Of a stretch of DNA of 25,077 bases, positions 7,441-14,442 are shown piece by piece. The number at the start of each line of letters is the position of its first letter. Position 1 is the stretch's first letter. Source of the stretch: Bacillota bacterium (GTDB lineage Bacteria > Bacillota > Clostridia > Christensenellales > Aristaeellaceae). Under the pieces are notes generated by a model. That model saw only the letters and a list, made by a program, of their open reading frames with translations. It was not told the origin of the DNA and made no database searches. Made by a program: the position numbers and the translations under genes. The stretch is taken from positions 1 to 25,077 of the forward strand of contig JAEYRW010000107.1 in assembly GCA_023435435.1 (NCBI GenBank), read 5' to 3'.

Positions 7441-9423
7441 ATGAAAACGCGAAGGCGGTCCCTCAATCTGGGGGCAAAAATGACTGTGGTGGTGGCTCTG
7501 GCTCTGGTGATTGTGATGGCGGCGTCGTTTCTCTATATTACGCTGACCGTCAGACAGTCCTACGAGGCCAGCGCCGACGCGACGTTGGACGATTTCGCCG
7601 ACGCCCAGGCGGGGGAACTCGACGAGTACCTGCACTCGCCCCTTTTGATGATGCGGGCACTCGCCGCCTCCCTGTCGCGCAAGGACGACGTGGCCCCCGA
7701 GACGCGCAGGTCCGCTTACATCGCTTCCATGACGGGCATTCTGGAAAACAATACCGCCCTCCTTTCCGTCTGGGCCTGCTATGAGGCGGACGCGTTCGAC
7801 GCGCTGGACGAGCAGTCCGCCGGTACCCCGGGCAGCGACGAAACCGGTCGCTTCGCGCCGCTCGTTTACCGGACGGGAAGCGGGTCGGAAAGCGTCATCA
7901 GCGTTGAATATCTGACGGATTACGACGATCCGGAGACGGGAAGCTATTATCAGCAGCCCAAAAACACGGGCAAGGAAACCATTTTCAATCCCTACCTCTA
8001 TGATTTCTCCGACGGAACGCGCCTTATTACGTCCATCGCGATTCCCATCAAGGACGCTTCCGGCGCCGTCATCGGCGTCGTCGGCACGGACGTGGCGCTC
8101 GACAGCCTGCAGAGCATCCAATTGGAAGACAGCGGCTACGCAAGCGCCCACTTCTATTCCATCTCGAACGACGGAACCTTCGTCACCAACGAGGACGCAT
8201 CCCTCATCGGGTCCTCCTTCAAGGATCAGGACGCCGCGCATGCGGACCTCATTCTCTCCGCCGTCTCCCATGATGTCTGCTTCAATTTCGACAGCATTTC
8301 CGACGAAACCGGCAAGGCCGTGCGAATCTATGTGGCGCCCATGGTCATCGGCGACACCGGAACGCCCTGGGCGCTGGTCATGACCGTAGACCGGGACGAG
8401 ATCAACGCGTCCGCCACGCATATCACCTACATTCTGCTCGCCACCTTCGCCCTCATGCTGGTGGTCTGCGTTGTGGCGATGGGCTTCTTCTCCAGGCGCT
8501 TCGTCACCAGACCCCTGAAGCTCGCCACCGAAAAGGGGCTGGAGTTTGCCGCCGGCGATTACTCCAATCCCGTTCCCGCGGTTTTCGTCCGGCGGGGCGA
8601 TGAAATCGGCGACCTGGCCCGTGCCTTTGACGACCAGTTCAACAAGACCAATGTGCTGCTGACCGACATTCTGGCCGTTTCCCAGGAGGTTTCCTCCGGC
8701 GCAAAGCTCATCGCCTCTTCCAGCGAGGAACTGGCCCAAGGCGCCACCGAACAGGCCAGCGCCATCGAAGAGCTCAGCGCCTCCATCGAGGAAATCGCCT
8801 CTCAGACCAGGGAGAACGCCCAGAACGCCAGTCAGGTCAGCCAGCTGGCCGAGCACACCTACGCGGGCGCCGAAAACGGCAATCAGCAGATGCGGCAGAT
8901 GCTCTCCGCCATGGAGCAGATCAACGAGTCCTCCACCGGCATCTCCCGCATCATCAAAGTCATCGACGACATCGCGTTCCAGACCAACATCCTCGCCCTC
9001 AACGCCGCCGTGGAAGCGGCGCGCGCCGGGGAGCACGGCAAGGGCTTCTCCGTGGTGGCCCAGGAGGTGCGCGACCTGGCCGGCCGCTCCGCCAGCGCGG
9101 CCAAGGAAACCACCGCCATGATCAAGACCTCCATCAAAAAGGTGGAGGACGGGCGCAGGATCGCGGAGGAAACCGCCCAGGCCATGGCCTCCATCATGGA
9201 GGAGATCGGCAGCATGACCCAGCTCATCGGGCAGATCAACGTCGCCTCCAACGAACAGTCGGTGGGCATCTCCCAGGTCAATCAGGGAATCCTGCAGGTC
9301 TCCCAGGTGGTGCAAATCAACTCCGACTCCTCGCAGCAGAACGCATCCACCAGCGAGGAGCTGAATCTCCAGGCGGAGACGCTTCAGCGCCACATTTCCC
9401 GGTTCAAGCTCCACAAGCGGTGA
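7441..9423 (+). CDS. Methyl-accepting chemotaxis protein (dCache sensor)
   Basis: A 660-aa inner-membrane chemoreceptor. TM1 lies at about 13-35, followed by a large extracytoplasmic dCache-like sensor (to about 320, with YYQQPKNTGKETIFNPYLYD and SIAIPIKDASGAVIGVVGTD), TM2 (about 326-350), HAMP (about 350-405) and the MCP signalling coiled coil. The conserved tip that contacts CheA and CheW is IDDIAFQTNILALNAAVEAA near 507-526. The open frame extends far upstream, but that part is shadow of the leftward genes. The ATG at 7441 aligns with the paralogue's start (MKTRRRSLNLGAK versus MKRRWMNNLGVK); its ribosome binding site is weak (GAAGGG or GGTGGGA). Ligand unknown; dCache receptors often bind amino acids or other small metabolites. 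Its last ~750 bp are nearly the same as in the next gene. Confidence 0.93.
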   Translation: MKTRRRSLNLGAKMTVVVALALVIVMAASFLYITLTVRQSYEASADATLDDFADAQAGELDEYLHSPLLMMRALAASLSRKDDVAPETRRSAYIASMTGILENNTALLSVWACYEADAFDALDEQSAGTPGSDETGRFAPLVYRTGSGSESVISVEYLTDYDDPETGSYYQQPKNTGKETIFNPYLYDFSDGTRLITSIAIPIKDASGAVIGVVGTDVALDSLQSIQLEDSGYASAHFYSISNDGTFVTNEDASLIGSSFKDQDAAHADLILSAVSHDVCFNFDSISDETGKAVRIYVAPMVIGDTGTPWALVMTVDRDEINASATHITYILLATFALMLVVCVVAMGFFSRRFVTRPLKLATEKGLEFAAGDYSNPVPAVFVRRGDEIGDLARAFDDQFNKTNVLLTDILAVSQEVSSGAKLIASSSEELAQGATEQASAIEELSASIEEIASQTRENAQNASQVSQLAEHTYAGAENGNQQMRQMLSAMEQINESSTGISRIIKVIDDIAFQTNILALNAAVEAARAGEHGKGFSVVAQEVRDLAGRSASAAKETTAMIKTSIKKVEDGRRIAEETAQAMASIMEEIGSMTQLIGQINVASNEQSVGISQVNQGILQVSQVVQINSDSSQQNASTSEELNLQAETLQRHISRFKLHKR

Positions 9424-9456
9424 TGCGGCGGTCCCGCAAAGAGCCGGATTCCATCC

Positions 9457-9501
9457 AAGGGGGGGCGGGTCACACGGCCCGCCCCTCCTTTTTGTTTTGT
9501 T
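9457..9501 (+). terminator. Intrinsic terminator after the first chemoreceptor gene
   Basis: GGGGCGGG pairs with CCCGCCCC around a short loop, extended by G-T pairs, and is followed by TTTTTGTTTTGTT. It lies 35 bp after the stop codon. Confidence 0.85.
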
Positions 9502-9548
9502 CCCCTAATTTTTTTTGCCTCACCGCCCATTATTGGCCGGTTACAGCT

Positions 9549-9575
9549 TCACTTCGGCCCGGCGTGTCCGATATA
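9549..9575 (+). promoter_or_regulatory. Sigma-28 (SigD)-like promoter of the second chemoreceptor gene
   Basis: CCGATATA (9568-9575) is preceded at 15 bp by TCAC, a weak -35. TTCGG directly after the -35 is shared with the first chemoreceptor promoter, and both -10 elements lie exactly 163 bp before their ATG. The downstream leader carries GCATGCA (9589-9595) paired with TGCATGC (9614-9620). Confidence 0.6.
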
Positions 9576-9730
9576 ACTTTTTAGGCACGCATGCAATCGC
9601 CGTAACTGGGACCTGCATGCAAACGCGCAGAATGCACTGTTACACGGCATCATCCAGGCCCGGCAGGCAATCCGCGCGTTACGTAGACCATATTAGTCAA
9701 TGGGTTCTGTGTAAGGAGGGCGCATACTCG

Positions 9731-11698
9731 ATGAAGCGAAGATGGATGAACAACCTGGGCGTAAAACTAACCTTGATGGTGGCCTTTCCGCTGGTCATTG
9801 TCATGGCAGTCTCATTTCTTGTGATTATCTTGAACGTCAGGGGTTCCTATCAGGACACCGTGGTCAGAGGGTTGACGAATCTGGTGGAGTCCCAAGCCGA
9901 AAAGGTACAGGACCAGCTGGATCTGTCCATTTTGCCAGTCACCAAGCTCGCCGCCGCCTTTCAGAAGAAGGACGACGTGAATTACGAGGTGCGCAGGGCC
10001 TCCTTTATGGCTACCATGACGGGCGTTCTGAAGGCGAACGCCAACATCGTCGACGTGTGGGCCTGTTTTGAGCCCAAGGTCTTCGACACGCAGGACGTGT
10101 ACAACAAAAGCGCCCAGGGAAGCGATGAGACGGGCCGTTTTGTGCCCCTGATCACGCGCGCGGGCAATGAATATGTCATTGGCGTCCTTTCGGGGTTCGA
10201 CGATCCGGATGCGGGAAGCTATTACCAGATTCCAATGACCACCGGAAAGCAGACCATATTCGATCCGTATCTGCTCGAAACAGAGGGCACGACGCAGCTC
10301 ATCGTGAAGTACGCGATCCCCATCAAGGATGAAAACGATGCCGTCATCGGCGTCGTCGGCGCGGATATCTCGCTTGATTACATGCAGGAAGTTGCCATGA
10401 ATCTGGGCGGGTACGAGAATGCGCAATTCTCCCTCCTCTCGAGCAGCGGCATCTTCATCACGCACGGAGACCCCGCGGCCATCGGCGCCTTCTTCGGGGA
10501 TTGGGAAGGCGCGAATACCGCCCAGGTCCTCTCCGCCATTGCGGAAGGCGCGGTCTTCAGTTATGAAAGCGCGTCGCTTCAAACCGGCGAAGACACGCAG
10601 TGCCTGCTGGCGCCCCTCATCATCGGCGAAACCGGAACTCCCTGGGCGCTGACCTTTGCGGTCTCTGAGCGCGAGGTCTACGCGTCCGTCACGCGGATTA
10701 CCTACCTGCTGTTCATCGCGCTGGCAGCTTCGCTCATCGTCTGCATCTCGGTGACCGCGGTTCTCGTCACCCGGTCGGTGAGCCGGCCCATACAGCTTGC
10801 GGCCGCCAAGGGAATGGAATTTGCCGCCGAGGACTTTTCCACCCCCGTGCCCCCGTGGTTTGTCCAGCGAAAAGACGAAATCGGGCGGCTGGGTCAGGCC
10901 TTTGACGCCCTCTTCAAAAACACCAACGCGCTGATGGCCGACATTCTGGCCGTTTCCCAGGAGGTTTCCTCCGGCGCAAAGCTCATCGCCTCCTCCAGCG
11001 AGGAACTGGCCCAGGGCGCCACCGAACAGGCCAGCGCCATCGAGGAACTCAGCGCCTCCATCGAGGAAATCGCCTCTCAGACCAGGGAGAACGCCCAGAA
11101 CGCCAGCCAGGTCAGCCAGTTGGCCGAGCACACCTACGCGGGCGCCGAAAACGGCAACCAGCAGATGCGGCAGATGCTCTCCGCCATGGAGCAGATCAAC
11201 GAGTCCTCAGACAGCATTTCCCGCATCATCAAGGTCATCGACGACATCGCGTTCCAGACCAACATTCTCGCCCTCAACGCCGCCGTGGAAGCGGCGCGCG
11301 CCGGGGAGCACGGCAAGGGCTTCTCCGTGGTGGCCCAGGAGGTGCGCACCCTCGCCGGCCGTTCCGCCAACGCGGCCAAGGAAACCACGAGCCTGATCGA
11401 AACCTCCATGAAAAAAGTGGAGGACGGGCGCAGGATCGCGGAGGAAACCGCCCAGGCCATGGCCTCCATCATGGAGGAGATCGGCAGGATCGCGCAGCTC
11501 ATCGGGCAGATCAACGTCGCCTCCAACGAGCAATCCACCGGCATCTCCCAAGTCAACCAGGGGATCCTGCAGGTTTCCCAGGTGGTGCAGGTCAACTCCG
11601 ACTCCTCGCAGCAGAACGCGTCCACCAGCGAGCAGCTGAACCGACAGGCGGAGATGCTGGAGCAACACATCTCCCGCTTCAAGCTCGAAAAGGATTGA
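9731..11698 (+). CDS. Methyl-accepting chemotaxis protein (dCache sensor, paralogue)
   Basis: A 655-aa chemoreceptor with the same layout as the previous gene: TM1 near 13-34, a dCache-like extracytoplasmic domain with SYYQIPMTTGKQTIFDPYL and KYAIPIKDENDAVIGVVGAD, TM2 near 323-345, HAMP, then the signalling domain with the same tip near 500-520. The sensor halves differ clearly, so the ligands probably differ. From the codons for ILAVSQEVSS onward, the proteins are almost identical. The ATG at 9731 follows AAGGAGG at 9713-9719. No CheR-docking pentapeptide is seen at the C-terminus (FKLEKD). It is monocistronic, between its own sigma-28-like promoter and a terminator. Confidence 0.93.
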   Translation: MKRRWMNNLGVKLTLMVAFPLVIVMAVSFLVIILNVRGSYQDTVVRGLTNLVESQAEKVQDQLDLSILPVTKLAAAFQKKDDVNYEVRRASFMATMTGVLKANANIVDVWACFEPKVFDTQDVYNKSAQGSDETGRFVPLITRAGNEYVIGVLSGFDDPDAGSYYQIPMTTGKQTIFDPYLLETEGTTQLIVKYAIPIKDENDAVIGVVGADISLDYMQEVAMNLGGYENAQFSLLSSSGIFITHGDPAAIGAFFGDWEGANTAQVLSAIAEGAVFSYESASLQTGEDTQCLLAPLIIGETGTPWALTFAVSEREVYASVTRITYLLFIALAASLIVCISVTAVLVTRSVSRPIQLAAAKGMEFAAEDFSTPVPPWFVQRKDEIGRLGQAFDALFKNTNALMADILAVSQEVSSGAKLIASSSEELAQGATEQASAIEELSASIEEIASQTRENAQNASQVSQLAEHTYAGAENGNQQMRQMLSAMEQINESSDSISRIIKVIDDIAFQTNILALNAAVEAARAGEHGKGFSVVAQEVRTLAGRSANAAKETTSLIETSMKKVEDGRRIAEETAQAMASIMEEIGRIAQLIGQINVASNEQSTGISQVNQGILQVSQVVQVNSDSSQQNASTSEQLNRQAEMLEQHISRFKLEKD

Positions 11699-11703
11699 CG
11701 CAA

Positions 11704-11743
11704 GGACGGCCGCGGAATGATTCCGCGGCCGTCCGGTTTTTTC
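11704..11743 (+). terminator. Intrinsic terminator after the second chemoreceptor gene
   Basis: A perfect 14-bp stem (GGACGGCCGCGGAA and its complement) with the loop TGA is followed by GGTTTTTTCTG. It begins 5 bp after the stop codon. Confidence 0.92.
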
Positions 11744-11755
11744 TGTATAGAGAAA

Positions 11756-11803
11756 GCGTCCGCATTCAATTCCGCGCCTGCCGCGCCATTTTGTTGCGGA
11801 CGC
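11756..11803 (-). terminator. Possible terminator of the leftward che operon
   Basis: GCGTCCGCA (11756-11764) and TGCGGACGC (11795-11803) are perfect 9-bp arms around a 30-nt loop. On the minus strand the stem is followed by TTTCTCTAT. It lies about 20 bp after the cheB stop. The long loop and weak T-run make it uncertain. Confidence 0.4.
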
Positions 11804-11824
11804 CCCTTTTGCCGATGGAGAATT

Positions 11825-12874
11825 TTATTTCTTGGACAGATAACGCACAAGTTCCCCCGGAATGGCGTCCAACGCCAGCTGCTTTTCGACGCCGCCCAAT
11901 TCAAAGGCGGATTTGGGCATGCCGTAGACCACGCAGCTCTTTTCGTCCTGTCCGATGGTGTAGGCCCCGTTCTTGCGCATATCGAGGATCCCCTTCGCCC
12001 CGTCATGCCCCATGCCGGTGAGAATCACGCCCACCGCGCGATCCGCGTTGCGCTGCGCAACGGAATGAAACAGCACGTCCACCGACGGGCAGTGGCCGTT
12101 TACACGTTCGCCCGCGAACACCTCCGCCCGGTATCTGTCGCCGACGCGCCGCAGCTGCATGTGCTTGTCGCCGGGGGCGATCAAAACACAGCCCACGTCC
12201 AGATAATCCCCGTTTTCCGCTTCCTTCACGTGCAGGGAGGTCTGCTTGTTAAGCCTCTCCGCGAACATCCTTGAAAACACGGGCGGTATGTGCTGCACGA
12301 CGGCGATGCCCGGTATGTTGGAAGGCAAATCCTTCAGGACGCGCAGAAGTGCCTCCGTGCCGCCAGTGGACGCGCCGATGGCGATGATCTTGGAAGAATC
12401 GAACGCATGGGGCTGCGCGCTGACCGTGGGCGCCACGGGCACGGGCGGCGCGACGGAAATCCGCGGGGGTCGAACCTGTACCTTGGATGCTGCGACAATC
12501 TTTGTGATCAGGTCGTTCACAAGCGCGCCGACGTCCTTCATGGTGCGACCGTCGGGTTTGCTCACAAACTCGACGGCGCCCGCGTTGATGGCATCGAAAA
12601 CCGCGTCCGACACGCCGCTGACCACGATGACCGGGATGGGGTACTGGGCAAGCAGCCTGCGAATGAAGTCGATGCCGTTGAGCTTGGGCATCTCGATGTC
12701 GCAGGTGATGACGTCCGGATCCGTTTCGAGAATCTTGTCCCGGGCTTCGAATGCGTCCGAAGCCTTCGCCACGACCTCGATGCGGGGATCAACCGAAAGT
12801 CCGCGGGCCAGCATTTCCCGGAACACCAGCGAATCGTCCACAATCAGAACTTTGATCTTTTTCCCTCTTAGCAT
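11825..12874 (-). CDS. cheB: Chemotaxis protein-glutamate methylesterase CheB
   Basis: A 349-aa two-domain enzyme that removes methyl groups from chemoreceptor glutamates and can deamidate glutamines. The N-terminal receiver domain has acidic residues D13 and D14 and phosphoacceptor D59 (TCDIEMP). A Pro/Val/Ala-rich linker spans about 132-158. The C-terminal esterase shows the catalytic set: Ser169 in GASTGG, His195 in QHIPP, and the Asp in TGMGHDG near residue 291. A GGAGG site lies just before the ATG. It is the last gene of the leftward che operon, 32 bp after cheR, and gives adaptation feedback when phosphorylated by CheA. Confidence 0.96.
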   Translation of the reverse strand: MLRGKKIKVLIVDDSLVFREMLARGLSVDPRIEVVAKASDAFEARDKILETDPDVITCDIEMPKLNGIDFIRRLLAQYPIPVIVVSGVSDAVFDAINAGAVEFVSKPDGRTMKDVGALVNDLITKIVAASKVQVRPPRISVAPPVPVAPTVSAQPHAFDSSKIIAIGASTGGTEALLRVLKDLPSNIPGIAVVQHIPPVFSRMFAERLNKQTSLHVKEAENGDYLDVGCVLIAPGDKHMQLRRVGDRYRAEVFAGERVNGHCPSVDVLFHSVAQRNADRAVGVILTGMGHDGAKGILDMRKNGAYTIGQDEKSCVVYGMPKSAFELGGVEKQLALDAIPGELVRYLSKK

Positions 12875-12906
12875 GGTATCCTCCGCCGACGGAACCGTCA
12901 GCCGGT

Positions 12907-13773
12907 TTATTTTTTGCGGTATACAGCGGGCATGACGTACTCGTACTTCGAGCTGGCGCGGTCGATGGCCTCCGAGTGGCCGATGAACAGGTATCCGCCC
13001 GGCTCGGTGATCTCGTACATCCTGTTGATGATGCTGTTGCGCGTCTCCGCGTCAAAATAAATCATCACGTTCCGGCAGAAGATGGCGTGGAACTTTTTCT
13101 TGAACGGGTAGACGGGATCGATCAGGTTGAAGCGCCTGAAGATCACCTCGTTCTTGATCTGGCTCGCGACCTCGTAATTCCCGCTGGGCTGGCGCGTAAA
13201 ATACTTCTGACGCCACAAAAGCGGCAGAGGCTCCACCCGCTCCTGGGTGTAAACGCCCCGGTTTGCCTCGAGCAAAACCTTCTCGGACAGATCGGTGGCG
13301 AGCACCCGGCGGTCCCAGAACTGCTTGCGGGCATCAAAATACTCGTCCAGAATCATGGCCAGCGTGTAAGCCTCTTCTCCCGTGGAACAGGCGGCGCACC
13401 ACACGCGCAGGTCCCTGTCCGTGACGGCCGTCTCCAGATAGGGAAGCACCGTCGCGCGAAAGTAGTCAAAATGGGCCGGTTCCCGCATGAAATACGTGTG
13501 GTTGGTGGTGATTCTGTCGATGAGCGCCGCGACGCCCGCGCCGCTTTTGTCGTTGATCAGCGAATTGTAATAATCGGTGAAATTCTTGCGGTTGGATTGC
13601 GCAAGCATGCCCGTAAGCCGACTGGTCAAAAGCGCCTGCTTGGAGTCCCGGAGCGAAATGCCGCTCACGGAGTAAATCAGCCGGGCCAGCTTCTGGTATT
13701 CCTCTTCCGTCATCTCGACGGTTGGAGGCATCAGCGGTATGCGTGCGGAGGGGCTCAGTATATCCACGGTCAT
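12907..13773 (-). CDS. cheR: Chemotaxis protein methyltransferase CheR
   Basis: A 288-aa SAM-dependent enzyme that methylates chemoreceptor glutamates. It has the CheR N-terminal helical domain (YQKLARLIYSVSGISL, LLTSRL, ITTNHTYFMREPAHF) and the catalytic domain with SAM motif WCAACSTGEEAYTLAM, ATDLSEKVL, and FCRNVMIYFD near the C-terminus. The ATG at 13773 is preceded by GGAAAGGAAG; the open frame runs further upstream but into the hairpin-rich gap. Upstream lies about 670 bp of non-coding repeats separating it from the mcp-cheW-cheA part of the operon, so it may be less expressed, or expressed separately. Confidence 0.95.
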   Translation of the reverse strand: MTVDILSPSARIPLMPPTVEMTEEEYQKLARLIYSVSGISLRDSKQALLTSRLTGMLAQSNRKNFTDYYNSLINDKSGAGVAALIDRITTNHTYFMREPAHFDYFRATVLPYLETAVTDRDLRVWCAACSTGEEAYTLAMILDEYFDARKQFWDRRVLATDLSEKVLLEANRGVYTQERVEPLPLLWRQKYFTRQPSGNYEVASQIKNEVIFRRFNLIDPVYPFKKKFHAIFCRNVMIYFDAETRNSIINRMYEITEPGGYLFIGHSEAIDRASSKYEYVMPAVYRKK

Positions 13774-13802
13774 CTTCCTTTCCGCTGTGAGATGGGCGTC
13801 GT

Positions 13803-13819
13803 TTGCGCGCTCTGCGCAA
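13803..13819. repeat. Short hairpin
   Basis: TTGCGC and GCGCAA flank GCTCT. It lies 30 bp upstream of the cheR start, within the long gap. No T-run follows on either strand. Confidence 0.4.
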
Positions 13820-13828
13820 GGTAGAAAG

Positions 13829-13881
13829 GGCGCTGACGGCGAACCTTGCGAGCAGAGGGCTTCAGTTCGTCCGTCAGCGCC
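13829..13881. repeat. Long inverted repeat upstream of cheR
   Basis: GGCGCTGACGG (13829-13839) and its exact complement (13871-13881) form a stem that continues inward with CGAAC and GTTCG after one bulged T. It is part of the hairpin-rich gap between the chemoreceptor and cheR genes and could attenuate readthrough into cheR. Confidence 0.5.
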
Positions 13882-13943
13882 GCCCGGAGGCGTCTGGTTC
13901 CAAGCGCCCCGGCACTTTTGCAATGGGGGCGTAAGCGAGTTAA

Positions 13944-14245
13944 AGCAAGGCGCAGAAATAACGAGAGAACGCCCCGCGATGGATTTTCGTCCAAGGCAAG
14001 GAGCCGAGGCGAAGGTGTAGCAGCGCTACGCTGAGCCGGCAGCGACGCCGAAGGTTTGATTGCCTGTGGCAATCAAAGTCGCACCGGTGAATTTGTCGCA
14101 TGAAATGCGTCAAATAAAGTCCCGGCGGGACCGCTTCGCTGAACGCGAAGCGGCCGTGCGACCGGGCAGTTCAATACTTTGTATTGAACTGCCCGCCCTT
14201 GGGCGAAAAGACGCGCGGGGCTTCTCGGTATTTCTGCGGATTGCT
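13944..14245. mobile_element. MITE-like non-coding element with long terminal inverted repeats
   Basis: The ends are about 50-bp imperfect inverted repeats: 13944-13996 matches the complement of 14197-14245, sharing AGCAA, GCAGAAATA, CGAGA, CCCCGCG, TTTTCG and CCAAGG. The interior is a chain of perfect hairpins: TTTGATTGCC/TGT (14055-14077), CGCAT/GAA (14097-14109), GTCCC/GGC (14119-14131), CCGCTTCGC/TGAAC (14131-14153), and GGGCAGTTCAATAC/TTT (14164-14194). GTCGCAC (14078-14084) and GTGCGAC (14156-14162) close the middle three into a cloverleaf. It has no protein-coding frame and no transposase. I see no clear target duplication. It could be a non-autonomous transposon or a structured repeat family. 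Confidence 0.6.
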
Positions 14246-14249
14246 CCAA

Positions 14250-14442
14250 GGCAACACCGCACAAAGGTTGCGCGTGCCGGCGAAATGAATTTTCGGTGGC
14301 AGTGCCGCCCCCGCGGATTGTGCATCCAGAATTCGACGGCGCAGCGGCCAGGGGCATACTTTCCGCCTGCGGCAAGAATTCTGCGGGCGCGAGATGGCGG
14401 AAATCCAGCCGCCCGCACGCGTAGGATTTGGGCGGTGTTGCC
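14250..14442. mobile_element. Second small inverted-repeat element next to the chemoreceptor stop codon
   Basis: GGCAACACCGC at 14250-14260 is an exact complement of GCGGTGTTGCC at 14432-14442, and the match continues inward (ACAAA versus CCAAA) for about 16 bp. The roughly 190-bp interior has no coding frame and further palindromes around two GAATTC sites. Its right end directly abuts the TAG stop (14443-14445) of the leftward chemoreceptor gene. It looks like a short non-autonomous element inserted at or just after that stop codon. Confidence 0.5.

Noticed and set aside
7288..9414. Leftward open frame opposite the first chemoreceptor gene (about 700 codons), and a similar one opposite the second
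   Set aside because: Both are mirror shadows of coiled-coil chemoreceptor codons; translations are Gly/Asp/His-rich repeats with no start signal.
9576..9730. Possible c-di-GMP riboswitch in the second chemoreceptor leader
   Set aside because: The leader is long enough, but I cannot find the conserved GEMM core sequence or its tetraloop receptor.
14000..14200. Cloverleaf-like fold that could be mistaken for a tRNA or a group II intron
   Set aside because: Stem lengths do not fit a tRNA, there is no T-loop or CCA-type end, and no intron domain V or reverse transcriptase is present. Terminal inverted repeats fit a MITE-like element better.
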